Source of the DNA: JANMES01 sp038229715
GTDB lineage: Bacteria > Planctomycetota > Phycisphaerae > Tepidisphaerales > Tepidisphaeraceae
Assembly (NCBI GenBank): GCA_038229715.1
Contig: JBBROD010000016.1
Span: 1 to 64,000, forward strand
Reading direction: 5' to 3'
Length of the DNA: 64,000 nucleotides
In this document: one piece after another, positions 24,864-34,079 of the stretch
Position numbering within the stretch: the stretch's first letter is position 1
Layout of the letters: the number at the start of each line of letters is the position of its first letter
Position numbers and translations under genes: made by a program
The notes under the pieces: generated by a model
What the model was told of the DNA's origin: nothing
Database searches by the model: none
Seen by the model: only the letters and a program-made list of their open reading frames with translations

Positions 24864-24996
24864 TTAAATCCGAATGACGAAACCCGAAATCCGAATGAAT
24901 GACGAAATCCGAATGACGAAAAAAAATACCTCTTTCGTCATTCGGGCTTCGTCATTCGTCATTCATTCGGATTTCGGGTTTCGTCATTCTGGTTTC
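24864..24996. repeat. Palindrome, ATCCGAATGACGAAACCCGA family, copy 3
   Basis: ATCCGAATGACGAAACCCGA is mirrored by TTTCGGGTTTCGTCATTC, with an AAAAAAATACC centre. It is wedged between gcvT and gcvH of one apparent operon. Confidence 0.9.
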
Positions 24997-26091
24997 CTAA
25001 CTTCGCTTGTAGAACGGCAGCTTCACAATCTTAGCCGCATTCATCGTGCCTTTTAAGTCGGCCTGCATATCGGTGCCCTCGGCGGTGTGGGCGGCGTCGA
25101 CGAAGGCCATCGCGATCGACTTCTGCAGCGTCGGGCTGAACGTGCCGCTGGTGACTTCGCCGATGACCGCGCCGTCCTTGACGATCGGCGTGCCCTGCCG
25201 GGCGATGCGGCGGCCGTCAAGCTCTAATCCGACCAGCTTACGCTTCGGCCCGTCAGCGGCGATCTTCCGCAAGACTTCTGCGCCGATGAAATCGTGATCG
25301 AGGTTCACCGCCCAACTCAGGCCGGCGCTGATCGGGTCGATCGTCTCGCCTAACTCATGGCCGTACAGCGGCATGCCGGCTTCGAGGCGCAGCGTGTCGC
25401 GCGCGCCCAGCCCCGCTAAGCGGATGCTGCTGGTTTCGCTCTCGCCCTTCCCGGCCAGCAGTTTGATCGCCATGCTCGCCATTTTTGCCGGCAGGACCAG
25501 TTCGATCCCGTCTTCGCCGGTGTAGCCGGAGCGGAAGACGGTGAACTTAATCAGCATGAAGCTTTCGGTGACGAAGTGGTAACGTTTGATCGCCTTCAGG
25601 TCGCCGGGCAGCACGCCGCTCAGGCGGTCGATCACCTTCGGGCCCTGGATGGCGATCATCGCGGTGCTTTCGGTCTGGTCGACCATGTCGATGTCGAAAT
25701 CAAACTGCCGGCGGACATCGCCGAAATGCTTCCACAGCTTTTCGCGGTTGCTGGCGTTGCAGACCATCATCCAGTTCTTTTCATCACGGCTGATGATGAT
25801 GTCATCCAGAATCCCGCCGGCCTCGTTGCAGACCAGCGAGTAGCGGCTTTGGCCGACGTATTGCTTGGTGCAGTCGCGAGTGAGGAGCTTGTTCAGGAAC
25901 GCGACGGTGTCTTTGCCTTAGAAGCTGATGCGCCCCATGTGGGAGACGTCGAAGATCGAGCCGCTCTTGCGCGTCTGCTCGTGCTCGTCCACGATCCCGC
26001 GGTAGAGGATGGGCATTTCCCACCCTGCAAAGTCGACCATTTTTCCGCCGGAGGAGACGTGGTAGTCGTAGAAAGGCGTGCGTTTGGGCAT
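24997..26091 (-). pseudogene. gcvT: Aminomethyltransferase GcvT with an in-frame stop at codon 58
   Basis: Read through, the frame gives 364 residues, exactly GcvT length, with family features from start (FYDYHVSSGGKMVDFAGWEMP, IFDVSHMG) to end. Codon 58 is TAA (25920-25918), between GRISF and GKDTVAFLNKLL, a position that is normally an ordinary residue. The rest of the frame is intact and well conserved (GYTGEDGIEL, GLGARDTLRLEAGMPLYGHEL), so the change is recent, a sequencing error, or suppressed. An internal restart at 25770 would lose the first third of the folate-binding domain. GcvT transfers the methylene group to tetrahydrofolate. Confidence 0.85.
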
Positions 26092-26159
26092 CGCAGTGGA
26101 CGGTATCCGAGGGGGGAAAGAGCGTCAAGAAAAGAGCGATGCTGCGTGGAAAGCCAAAC

Positions 26160-26258
26160 CATGCGACACAAAGTCACCGAGACACACCGAGACGCAGTGG
26201 CAGCACAGAGGGCCTATTCTCATGTCAGCTTTGTGCTTTGCTCCGTGTCTCGGTGTTA
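26160..26258. repeat. Palindrome, CACAGAG family, copy 4 (diverged)
   Basis: ATGCGACACAAAGTCACCGA faces CTCCGTGTCTCGGTGTTAC. The arms are less perfect than copies 1-3. It lies between the divergent gcvT and ACT-domain genes. Confidence 0.7.
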
Positions 26259-26315
26259 CAGGGCGTATGATCGCTGTTAGGCGATCGCGGATCGATCGAG
26301 TAAACTCGCCGTTCC

Positions 26316-26528
26316 ATGAATTCCGTGCTCGCGGTGATCTGTGTGCCGGGGAAAGACCAGAAAGGCGTAATTGCGCAGTTCGCCACTTATCTGGCCGATC
26401 GGGGAATCAATATTCAGGACATCGAGCAGCGCTTCGGCCGTGGGTTTTTTGTGATCGATATGCTGGTGGTGGGCAAGTTGATTTTCAAGCCCGGAATCAG
26501 CCGGTTCCTTAAGCGCAGAGGCGCGTAA
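26316..26528 (+). CDS. ACT-domain protein, apparently cut short
   Basis: 70 residues. The first ~50 (LAVICVPGKDQKGVIAQFATYLADRGINIQDIEQ...GFFVIDMLV) are the first half of an ACT domain of the PurU/GcvR/SerB type, which binds amino acids. The second half of the fold is absent: the chain ends in an unrelated basic tail (FKPGISRFLKRRGA). It is either a truncated remnant or a divergent short form. TAAACT (26300-26305) lies 10 bases before the ATG. The stop is immediately followed by the next gene's ATG. A GcvR-like role beside gcvT would fit but is speculative. Confidence 0.55.
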   Translation: MNSVLAVICVPGKDQKGVIAQFATYLADRGINIQDIEQRFGRGFFVIDMLVVGKLIFKPGISRFLKRRGA

Positions 26529-27314
26529 ATGTTTCAGCAGCCGAAGAATCGCATGAACGCCCTGCCTGAATATCACGCCCTGCTGCAAGCGGCGGGCGTG
26601 ACCGCGGACAACATTTTCAAACACCCGTCGATCAAGCCTTGGCGGGTGCTGGAGGATCGCGAAAACTGCACGCTCGACTTGGAGTTTGAGGGCAAGCCCG
26701 CTCGCCTGCATGTGAAGCGCTATCCACCCGAACGCGGTTTTAAAACGCCGGCGCAGATCGAATATCAGGGAATGGCCGCGCTGGTGTACGAGAAAATCCC
26801 GACCGTGCCGCTGGTGTCGTGGGGCGTGATGCTCGACCGGCGGAGCTTTGTCATCCTGAAGCATCTCGAAGGTTACACGCCCGCGGACAAGCTGGTCGAA
26901 AAGGGATTTTCCTTTGATCAACTCCTCAAACCAACGGCCGACCTCGCTGCCAAATTACACCGCGCAAACCTGCATCACCGCGATCTGTATTTGTGTCACT
27001 TCCTCGCCAAGCCTGACGCTGAAGATATGGACTTGCGTCTCATCGACACCGCCCGCGTGGCGCGGCTGGAATCGATCTTCACGCGCGGGCGTTGGATCAT
27101 TAAAGACATCGCTCAGTTCTGGTACAGCACGACCAAGCTACCGATCACCGACGCCCAGCGCGACGCCTGGCTCAAACGCTACGCCGAGCAGCGTGGCCTG
27201 CCCGGTTGCGAGGGGATCAAGAAAGCGGTGCTCCGCAAAGTGGCGAAGATTGCCCGTCACGACGCCAAGCTCAACGCCGCTCAGCCGGAAAGGAATATTT
27301 CCATCCCGACGTAA
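26529..27314 (+). CDS. Lipopolysaccharide kinase, WaaP/InaA-like
   Basis: 261 residues. WaaP-type kinases phosphorylate heptose or Kdo in the LPS core using a protein-kinase-like fold. Visible elements: LHVKRYPPERGF (ATP-site Lys), FVILKHLEGY, the catalytic loop LHRANLHHRDLYLCHFL (HRD with following segment) and LRLIDTARV (the metal-binding Asp). An internal ATG at 26553 (MNALPEYH) could be the true start. The gene abuts the ACT fragment and precedes a GT4 gene resembling LPS core glycosyltransferases, so both likely build the outer-membrane core. Confidence 0.85.
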   Translation: MFQQPKNRMNALPEYHALLQAAGVTADNIFKHPSIKPWRVLEDRENCTLDLEFEGKPARLHVKRYPPERGFKTPAQIEYQGMAALVYEKIPTVPLVSWGVMLDRRSFVILKHLEGYTPADKLVEKGFSFDQLLKPTADLAAKLHRANLHHRDLYLCHFLAKPDAEDMDLRLIDTARVARLESIFTRGRWIIKDIAQFWYSTTKLPITDAQRDAWLKRYAEQRGLPGCEGIKKAVLRKVAKIARHDAKLNAAQPERNISIPT

Positions 27315-27412
27315 AACATCGTACGCTTCGGAGGTCATCGGCCTATGGAATTATCCTGAACGACTGATGACTTGGTGGTGAGGGTTGTGTTGAGGCAGGT
27401 AAGGTAAACGAG

Positions 27413-28573
27413 TTGAAAATCGCGTTAGTCATTTTACACGCCGATCCGCGTCGCGGCGGTGCGGAGCGGTACACCGTCGATCTGGCCCGCGGGCTTACAC
27501 GCCGTGGGCATCAAGTGTCGATCGTGGCGACCAGCTTTCCGGTCATGTTCAGCGACATCACCTGCGTTCACCTCACCACCGAACAATGGACCCGCACCGG
27601 GCAGTACAAATCCTTCCTCAAACAGTTTGAATCGCATCTGCACATCGCGCCGTACGACATCATCCACGCCATGCTCCCCATGCGAAATGCCGACGTGTAC
27701 CACCCGCACGCGGGGTTGGCGATTGAAGCGGTGGTCGGCGGGCATCACAAGAAATCCGGTTTCCTGGCGCGGGTTGTGTCATCGGTGCTGAATCGCCTGA
27801 ACTCTCGCCGGCGGGCGTTTGCTTCGGTCGAGAAGCGATTGCTGACCAAGGCCCATCCGCCGATCGTGCTGTGCCTGTCGGACTACGTGAAGCAATCCGT
27901 GCGGGCGTTTTATCCGCTGCCCGACCACAAGCTGGCCACGCTGTTTAATGCCGTCGATCTGCAGAAGTTCGATCCCGCCGCCCGCCCACAGGCGAGGGCT
28001 GAAATGCGATCGCAGTATCAGATTTCCGAGAGCACGACGCTGGCGGTGATGGTCGCGCAGGATTTCGCGCGCAAAGGACTGGCCGAGGCGCTGCGGGCGC
28101 TAGCGGTCGTGCGTCAAGCCAACGTGGACATGAAACTGCTGGTCGTCGGTTCCGGCGATGTGACGTTTTACAAGCGCCTGGCGACCCGCAGCGGCGTCGG
28201 CGGGCATGTGATTTTTGCCGGGCGTTCCGACGACGTCTACGCCGCCTACGCCGCCGCTGATCTCTTTGTCCTGCCGACGCGTCACGATCCGTGCAGCCTG
28301 GTGGTGCTCGAAGCGCTGGCGATGGGCGTGCCGGTGATATCGACCAGGCAGAACGGCGCGACCGAAATCATGACCGACGGTGTACACGGCAGCGTGCTGC
28401 CGACCGCCACCGACATCCCTTCGTTAGCCGCCGCGATGCAGAAATGGGCCGATCCCGCCGCCCGCGCCTCCGCGCGCGAGGCATGTCTCGCGCTTCGGCC
28501 GCGGCTGTCTTACGAAACGCATCTGGACGAGCTGCTCGCGATCTACGACCGCGCACCGGGGCACTGGAGCTAG
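27413..28573 (+). CDS. Glycosyltransferase family 4, LPS core type (WaaG-like)
   Basis: 386 residues starting at TTG (27413); no in-frame ATG lies near the conserved beginning KIALVILHADPRRGGAERYTVDLARGL. The N-terminal domain has the GGAE acceptor loop and IIHAMLPMRNADVYHPHAG. The C-terminal domain has FARKGLAEALRAL, LLVVGSG and the donor site LPTRHDPCSLVVLEALAMGVPVI, close in style to WaaG. Together with the upstream WaaP-like kinase it points to LPS core assembly on the cytoplasmic face. A 100-base gap separates the two genes. Confidence 0.88.
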   Translation: MKIALVILHADPRRGGAERYTVDLARGLTRRGHQVSIVATSFPVMFSDITCVHLTTEQWTRTGQYKSFLKQFESHLHIAPYDIIHAMLPMRNADVYHPHAGLAIEAVVGGHHKKSGFLARVVSSVLNRLNSRRRAFASVEKRLLTKAHPPIVLCLSDYVKQSVRAFYPLPDHKLATLFNAVDLQKFDPAARPQARAEMRSQYQISESTTLAVMVAQDFARKGLAEALRALAVVRQANVDMKLLVVGSGDVTFYKRLATRSGVGGHVIFAGRSDDVYAAYAAADLFVLPTRHDPCSLVVLEALAMGVPVISTRQNGATEIMTDGVHGSVLPTATDIPSLAAAMQKWADPAARASAREACLALRPRLSYETHLDELLAIYDRAPGHWS

Positions 28574-28585
28574 CGCGGGTCAGGC

Positions 28586-28767
28586 TTAGAGCAGTGCGCA
28601 ATTTGATGTAGCGTGCAAACTCAGAAATCGTCATCCTGAGGTACGCCGAAGGATCTCGAATTGCTAGCGGCTTTCGAGGTTCGAGATCCTTCGGCGTACC
28701 TCAGGATGACGAAAAACGGTCCTTCTCACGCTACGACAAAAGGCACGTTGCGATAGAAGCTCTAAAC
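28586..28767. repeat. Full-length palindromic element, GTCATCCTGAGGTACGCCGA family, copy 2
   Basis: Starts TTAGAGCAGTGCGCAATTTG and ends with GAAGCTCTAA, so short terminal inverted repeats (TTAGAGC/GCTCTAA) are visible. The internal palindrome and spacers match the element at 8318 almost base for base. The remaining sequence to 28854 shows no gene. Confidence 0.9.
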
Positions 28768-28853
28768 ATATTGAACGGCCGACAATTCGGCAAACGCATC
28801 GGCGGCGGTGGCGATGGGATCAGCCGATGCAGCTCAACGGCGAGCACGGCGGG

Positions 28854-30146
28854 TCAGTTCTCGCAAGCCCCGATGTCTGGCTTGCCGTCGTCTTTTCGCG
28901 GCGTGCGATTCAGGGGGATGCCGTATTCATATAGCTTCTCTCCAAGTAGTTTCGTCATTTCCTCCGGCAGCGCCCGCCCTGCGTTGATGGCCAGCGATTT
29001 GCTGCTCAGACGAAACTCGTTCTTATCCGCATTCGGCATCGGCCAGCGTTCGTTGGGATTTCCGAAGATCGTCTTCTCGATCGATGCCGGAAGTTTTTCG
29101 GCGAAACCGCTCGACAGGAAATTGTTCGATCCCTCGACCGCCGCCGCACCGGCTTTGCCGTGGTCGATCAGTTGCTGGCCGTGCTGGCGGTCGGGGCCGT
29201 CGTGGACGAGGTTGTTGTAAAGCTTCGCCGACGCCTTCGGTGCTGAAAGCGTCACCACCGGCGAGACGAACGGCGTGATGATCGAGTTGTGCGCCAGCCA
29301 GAGCGCGCCGTCGTGTTCTTTCCCGCCGTCCTGGCCGAAATGGATCACGCCGCGGTTGCCGGCGCAATTAAAGTCTTTCACGATGATGTTGCCCACCAGC
29401 ACCGCATCGCTATGAGGCTGGGCGGTGTCGGCCGAGTCGACTAAGTCAATCTCGCGGTTGGCTGCATCGTGGATGTGGCAGTTGAGGATGAACGTTTGAT
29501 GCGCCCGGCTTTTAACGTTGTGGCCGGTGGTGCTTTTGAAAATCTCGCAGGCGATCAGCTTCACACTCGTGCCGCCGAGGTACAGGTTGTGGTTGTAGCC
29601 CGGCTCCTTGTCGCTGCCGTTGGCGTGGATGCTGCAGGATTCAAACAACTGGTTGCGTCCCGTGCGATCCGTGCCGTCGCCGTTGGACATGGCGCCCATG
29701 TCGTTGTCGTGAATGTCGCAGTGCAACACGGAAATGTCGTTCGCCTGGTTGATCCGCACGCCGGCGCCGTTGTGACTTGCGTTGTGCGCGTCGGACAGTT
29801 CAAACCCTTCCAGCAAACACCCGTCGGCCCCCGCGTTGAACTGCACGATCGCCCGCGGCACTTTCCCCGCGCCGCTGTAGTCATACCCGCGGCCGCTGAG
29901 TTTGACGCGATCCTTCCCGGCGGCCCGAATCGTCAGCTTGGCCGTGCGGATCTGCAGCGCGACTTTCTCGTACGGCTGATTCTTCTCGCGCGGGTAGACG
30001 ACAACCGAATCCCCCGCCTTAGCGGCCGCGACACCGTCTTCGATTCGCGCAAACGCCTTGCCAGGCCCAACGGTCAGTTCCGCCGCAGAGACGACGTTGC
30101 CCAAAAGTATCAGGCCCATCAGTGGGATGATTCGATTTGGATGCAT
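28854..30146 (-). CDS. Secreted right-handed parallel beta-helix protein
   Basis: 430 residues. A signal peptide (IIPLMGLILLGNVVSA) precedes a pectate-lyase-like N-cap (LTVGPGKAFARIEDGVAAAKAGDSVVVYP, the usual 'DG...A..GD.I.V.PG' start) and many beta-helix coils (ISVLHCDIHDN, VKLIACEIFKS, FILNCHIHDA, VLVGNIIVKDF, LAHNSIITPF, LYNNLVHDG). Such proteins bind or cleave polysaccharides outside the cell. It ends with the common closing block GIPLNRTPRKDDGKPDIGACE. No specific catalytic residues can be assigned. Confidence 0.85.
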   Translation of the reverse strand: MHPNRIIPLMGLILLGNVVSAAELTVGPGKAFARIEDGVAAAKAGDSVVVYPREKNQPYEKVALQIRTAKLTIRAAGKDRVKLSGRGYDYSGAGKVPRAIVQFNAGADGCLLEGFELSDAHNASHNGAGVRINQANDISVLHCDIHDNDMGAMSNGDGTDRTGRNQLFESCSIHANGSDKEPGYNHNLYLGGTSVKLIACEIFKSTTGHNVKSRAHQTFILNCHIHDAANREIDLVDSADTAQPHSDAVLVGNIIVKDFNCAGNRGVIHFGQDGGKEHDGALWLAHNSIITPFVSPVVTLSAPKASAKLYNNLVHDGPDRQHGQQLIDHGKAGAAAVEGSNNFLSSGFAEKLPASIEKTIFGNPNERWPMPNADKNEFRLSSKSLAINAGRALPEEMTKLLGEKLYEYGIPLNRTPRKDDGKPDIGACEN

Positions 30147-30231
30147 CGACTCATTTTAACGCCCGGGGACGCTGAACGTCTCCCCCAATCCGCAATTGCC
30201 TCCGATCGGTCGGCGGCGTAGCATCACCATC

Positions 30232-30522
30232 ATGCGATGGAACGGGTTGGCGGAGATGGACGTTTTTTCGATCCTCAAGGGCGTCGTCGCGCTATTGGTC
30301 ATCGCCGTGCTGGGCTATCTGGCGGTACGGGCGCTCAACCAGTGGATGCGGAGCGACAACGATCAATCCGCCGGAGCGGGGTTTACATTAGCGGACTTGC
30401 GGCAATTGCACCGGTCCGGCCAGATGAGCTCGGAAGAATTCGAAAAAGCCAAAGCCATCCTGATGGCTGCGACCCGTCCATCGGAAGCGAAGGGGAATTC
30501 AACAGATCGCCCGCCGTTATAA
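30232..30522 (+). CDS. Small membrane protein with SHOCT-like domain
   Basis: 96 residues. One transmembrane helix (ILKGVVALLVIAVLGYLAVRAL) and a C-terminal SHOCT-like helix pair (FTLADLRQLHRSGQMSSEEFEKAKAILM). SHOCT domains are short oligomerisation modules of unknown specific role. TAGCAT (30219-30224) lies 7 bases before the ATG without a Shine-Dalgarno, so a leaderless start is possible; an internal ATG nine codons on (MDVFSILKG) is the alternative. It stands alone before clpX. Confidence 0.7.
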   Translation: MRWNGLAEMDVFSILKGVVALLVIAVLGYLAVRALNQWMRSDNDQSAGAGFTLADLRQLHRSGQMSSEEFEKAKAILMAATRPSEAKGNSTDRPPL

Positions 30523-30805
30523 GTCGCTGGCCGATAATCGCTGGGGTAAAATCGTAAAAACGGGCCCGAAAAATTGCGTTTTCTTTTTGTGTTGAACTAT
30601 GGTTAAGATGCGCATCGATGGGTGATCAGGGGTCGCAGTTTAATCGATCGACGATCGAATTCTGCGGTCAAGTCCCTCCCCATTAAGATTCGATACTACA
30701 AGGCTGCACCGATTATTAACGATCGGACAAGAGCAGCTCATAACAATCGACTGTAACGCGGTTTATCGGCCGCCTACAGGTTGGCAGAGGAAGGCGACAA
30801 GCGCG

Positions 30806-32185
30806 ATGGCAAATACGACTCGACCCGGCGGTGGAAACGGCGGAAACCAGCAGCCCCCAGCAGGCGGCGGTGGCGCGGCGGGCGGCGGATCGAACACGCC
30901 TCCGGGCGGTTTCCGCGGTCGCCGGATCACCACCTGCTCGTTCTGCGGCAAGTCCAGCCGCGACGTGGGGCCTATGGTCGAAGGGCCTTCCGACGTCTAC
31001 ATCTGCGCCAACTGCGTGGACCTGGCCCACAACATCATCCGCCAGGAAAAGCGGAAGATGACCACCACCGGCCCGATGTTCAGCAGCATCCCCACGCCGC
31101 GTGAAATCAAAGAATATCTCGACCAGTACGTGGTCGGGCAGAACTACGCGAAGAAGGCGCTCTCGGTCGCGGTGCACAATCACTACAAGCGACTGAGCAC
31201 GCAGGAAACCACCAGCGCTGAAGGCGCGGCGCCGACCAACGACGTCGAAATCGATAAATCCAACGTTCTCCTGATCGGCCCGACCGGCAGCGGTAAAACC
31301 CTGCTCGCCAAGACGCTGGCCCGCATCCTGAACGTGCCGTTCGCCATCGGTGACGCGACCACGCTTACCGAGGCCGGCTACGTCGGCGAAGACGTCGAAA
31401 ACATACTGCTCAAGCTGCTGCAGAACGCCGACTACGATCTGGAATCGGCCCAGCGCGGTATCGTGTACGTCGACGAAATCGACAAGATCGGCAAAACGCA
31501 AAACAACGTCAGCATCACCCGCGACGTGTCCGGCGAAGGCGTGCAGCAGGCATTGCTAAAAATGCTCGAAGGCACGATCGCCAACATCCCGCCGCAGGGC
31601 GGGCGCAAGCATCCGGAACAGCAGTATATCCAGATGGACACGACGCAAATCCTGTTCATCGCCGGCGGCACGTTCGTCGGATTGGAAGACATCATCCGCA
31701 AGCGCCTCGGCAAACGCATGATCGGCTTCGGCAGCGAGAACAGCCCGGTCGAAAGCAATCGCGAGCGCTCCGACGTGCTGTCGCAGGTTCAGCCGGAAGA
31801 CTTGGTGCAGTTCGGCATGATCCCCGAATTCGTCGGGCGATTGCCGCTGTGTGCGACGCTCGAGCCGCTGGATGTGCCGACGCTGGTGAACATCCTCACC
31901 GAGCCGAAGAACGCGATCGTGAAGCAGTACAAGAAGATGTTCCGCCTGGAAGGCAGCGAAGTAGAGTTCACCGCCGGCGCGCTGGAGTTGATCGCCGAGC
32001 GAGCCTTAAAGCGCGACACCGGTGCCCGCGCGCTGCGGGCCGTGTGCGAAGAGATCATGCTCGACCTGATGTACAAGCTCCCCGACCACGGCCAAGGCGG
32101 CAAGTACCTCATCACCGAAGACATCGTCGAAGGCCGGCAGAATCTGTTTGAACTGAAGCCGGAACGAATGAAGGAATCGGCGTAA
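30806..32185 (+). CDS. clpX: ATP-dependent Clp protease ATP-binding subunit ClpX
   Basis: 459 residues. ClpX unfolds tagged proteins and feeds them to ClpP. After a Gly/Pro/Gln-rich N-terminal extension (~35 residues, longer than usual) comes the zinc-binding domain (CSFCGKS and CANCVD), then the AAA+ core: Walker A GPTGSGKT (~158-165), TEAGYVGEDVE, Walker B VYVDEIDKI, the pore loop (residues ~190-200), and sensor/lid regions through GARALRAVCEE. clpP and tig, its usual neighbours, are not adjacent. The 280-base gap upstream holds no gene and presumably the promoter. Confidence 0.96.
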   Translation: MANTTRPGGGNGGNQQPPAGGGGAAGGGSNTPPGGFRGRRITTCSFCGKSSRDVGPMVEGPSDVYICANCVDLAHNIIRQEKRKMTTTGPMFSSIPTPREIKEYLDQYVVGQNYAKKALSVAVHNHYKRLSTQETTSAEGAAPTNDVEIDKSNVLLIGPTGSGKTLLAKTLARILNVPFAIGDATTLTEAGYVGEDVENILLKLLQNADYDLESAQRGIVYVDEIDKIGKTQNNVSITRDVSGEGVQQALLKMLEGTIANIPPQGGRKHPEQQYIQMDTTQILFIAGGTFVGLEDIIRKRLGKRMIGFGSENSPVESNRERSDVLSQVQPEDLVQFGMIPEFVGRLPLCATLEPLDVPTLVNILTEPKNAIVKQYKKMFRLEGSEVEFTAGALELIAERALKRDTGARALRAVCEEIMLDLMYKLPDHGQGGKYLITEDIVEGRQNLFELKPERMKESA

Positions 32186-32187
32186 AG

Positions 32188-32262
32188 ATTAAACCCGAAT
32201 CCCGAAACCAGAAATCCGAATGAATGACGAAGCCCGAATGACGAAAGCCGTTCGGGCTTCTT
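32188..32262. repeat. Worn copy of ATCCGAATGACGAA palindrome family
   Basis: AACCAGAAATCCGAATGAAT and GACGAAGCCCGAATGACGAA lie just past clpX, with only a short inverted partner (GCCGTTCGGGCTTC). It is at the boundary where lower-GC restriction-modification DNA begins. Confidence 0.6.
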
Positions 32263-32317
32263 TGCTTAAGAAATATATTCCGGATCACATTTCTCTACTT
32301 GCCCTGTTCCTTCTCTG

Positions 32318-33061
32318 TCATTTGCCAAGCTGTCGATTCACATGTTCGGCAAGGGCGGATTTTGCATACTTCGGTAGTGCCACGGTATTCCTGGCGGCAA
32401 GCGATTTGAGCTTGGTATGATCGGACACCTCACTTTCGCCAAGCCAAACGATCTCCAATCGACGGTGATCCTTCAAAGCGATATGGGTGTAATCCTCGGG
32501 CACGGCCCAGTAACAGGTACGGCAAATCTGTGGCTGGCGCCCCTCTCGCCAGTTGTCGCAGTGTTCGCAAGACCACGATTTTGAGCGTTGGCAGGATCCG
32601 CAGAGAAGCATGTATTCTTCAAGAGGTCGTTCAGTGTCCCCCGAGTCACCAGCGATCTGATACGGGACACGATGATCGATCTGGAGATAGCGCGGCTCGT
32701 ATGGGGTAGAACAAAGCGAGCACTTTGCGCCGTACTTGTTGATCAATATCTCTTTGAAACCTTTCGCGAACGCTTTTCGTCCCTGAAATCGATCGCCACG
32801 GATGAGCGACGGATCGCCGAATGAGTAGACCGCCATCTGTCGGCCGGTCTTACGCTTTCCCGACGTCTTCGCCGACGGCACACCGGCATCTCTGACATCA
32901 CGAGCCGCACTGGCAGCGTCTGTTAAGGCATAGATTATTTCCAAGTCTTCCGTCGAAACACTCCCGTGTTTCAAGATATGTTCGACAAGAACTTTTCCTC
33001 GCTTGGTCGTTACCTTTGCAACGGCAGCCAATAGTTCGGCGGAATAGTTCACCTTCCCCAT
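32318..33061 (-). CDS. HNH endonuclease, probable restriction enzyme
   Basis: 247 residues. The N-terminal ~50 look like a winged-helix DNA-binding segment. The nuclease core has zinc ligands C114/C117 (KCSLC), the metal-binding DH at 129-130 (YLQIDHRVPY) and C154/C157 (LCGSCQRSKSW), a beta-beta-alpha-metal HNH domain, followed by a second Cys cluster (CEHCDNW...CRTCYW). It lies 9 bases downstream of a D12-class adenine methyltransferase on the same strand, so a type II restriction-modification pair is the natural reading. The recognition site cannot be told. Base composition is visibly more AT-rich than clpX or dnaX, suggesting horizontal gain. Confidence 0.8.
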   Translation of the reverse strand: MGKVNYSAELLAAVAKVTTKRGKVLVEHILKHGSVSTEDLEIIYALTDAASAARDVRDAGVPSAKTSGKRKTGRQMAVYSFGDPSLIRGDRFQGRKAFAKGFKEILINKYGAKCSLCSTPYEPRYLQIDHRVPYQIAGDSGDTERPLEEYMLLCGSCQRSKSWSCEHCDNWREGRQPQICRTCYWAVPEDYTHIALKDHRRLEIVWLGESEVSDHTKLKSLAARNTVALPKYAKSALAEHVNRQLGK

Positions 33062-33070
33062 GTCAATTTC

Positions 33071-34003
33071 TCAAAAAAGGAGCAATTCTTCAGGGGCGCG
33101 CGCAGGCTCTACCAACAATTGCGGCAGACGCTCGATACGATTTAGCAAGCATTCGGAGATGTAGAGGGATTCATAAGTCACCCCGTCACGACCCAGCAAG
33201 GTTTCCTGCGTTGATCTTCCTGCTTTCACTTCAAACATCCGCAATTTCAAGGAATCCGGAAGACGCTGACCGTAGACTTTGTCACCCATGCGCCCGTCGT
33301 ACGAAATGATGAGTGACAAGTTTCTTCCGACGAGACCGTGTAATCCATCGCAGAATTCAGAGAAGCTCATCCCCTTCACGTATCGACTGTCGCGCTCGCC
33401 GCTCGTGCCCTGATAGGGTGGATCAAGGTAAATCACGTCGGAAGTTTCCGCATCTCGCAGCGTTTCGAGATAGTGCGCGGCGCAGACTTGCGATTTACCC
33501 GCGAAAAGTTTTGCCGCCCGAACTATATTGTCGCGCATGGTGTCGGGCCGCGCGCCGCGCCGCCGATGGTCGGCGGTGTTGTTAAATTCGCCGCTTCTGT
33601 TGTATCGAATTGCAGCTTTAACGCACCTGGCGAGGAGGTAGAGAAAAGTGGCAGGTTGCGGCTCTTTGTTAAAAGCCGTTCTTACTTCATTGAAATGGGC
33701 TTTGCCCAAGGTCGGTTGCTCTTGCCACAGCCGTTCGTATTCGTCTGCCAGATCGTGCGGTGTGTTGATAATCGCCCCCCATAAATCCGAAATGGGTTTA
33801 TGGAGATCGCCTATCACGAAATAATCTGCCGAAGCACTTGCCGCAGCGTAAAGGCTAACGGCGGCAGAACCAGCAAACGGCTCGTAGAGTGTGCGGACGC
33901 CTTTAGGGATACATCCGCAAATCGTTGGTGCAAGCCATCGCTTGCTTCCTTGATACGGGATCGGGTGAGGTACAATACTCGCACTTCGCATCTTTATTGT
34001 CAT
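33071..34003 (-). CDS. D12-class (Dam-like) adenine-N6 DNA methyltransferase
   Basis: 310 residues from the ATG at 34003; a later ATG at 33991 is possible. Motif X is IPYQGSKRWLAP (11-26), the AdoMet site is EPFAGSAAVS (41-50) and catalytic motif IV is DPPY (194-197). The length and order match the D12 family that includes Dam and many type II modification enzymes. It protects host DNA from the HNH nuclease encoded just downstream. Its 5' end lies beside a truncated glycosidase fragment (34080-34275), suggesting the pair was inserted there. Confidence 0.88.
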   Translation of the reverse strand: MTIKMRSASIVPHPIPYQGSKRWLAPTICGCIPKGVRTLYEPFAGSAAVSLYAAASASADYFVIGDLHKPISDLWGAIINTPHDLADEYERLWQEQPTLGKAHFNEVRTAFNKEPQPATFLYLLARCVKAAIRYNRSGEFNNTADHRRRGARPDTMRDNIVRAAKLFAGKSQVCAAHYLETLRDAETSDVIYLDPPYQGTSGERDSRYVKGMSFSEFCDGLHGLVGRNLSLIISYDGRMGDKVYGQRLPDSLKLRMFEVKAGRSTQETLLGRDGVTYESLYISECLLNRIERLPQLLVEPARAPEELLLF

Positions 34004-34079
34004 TAGTTTACCGGGTGACCTACGGATAGTGAAGGCTCTCCGGATTTGCCACTGATGAATCTGGAATACGAAGCTCTGT

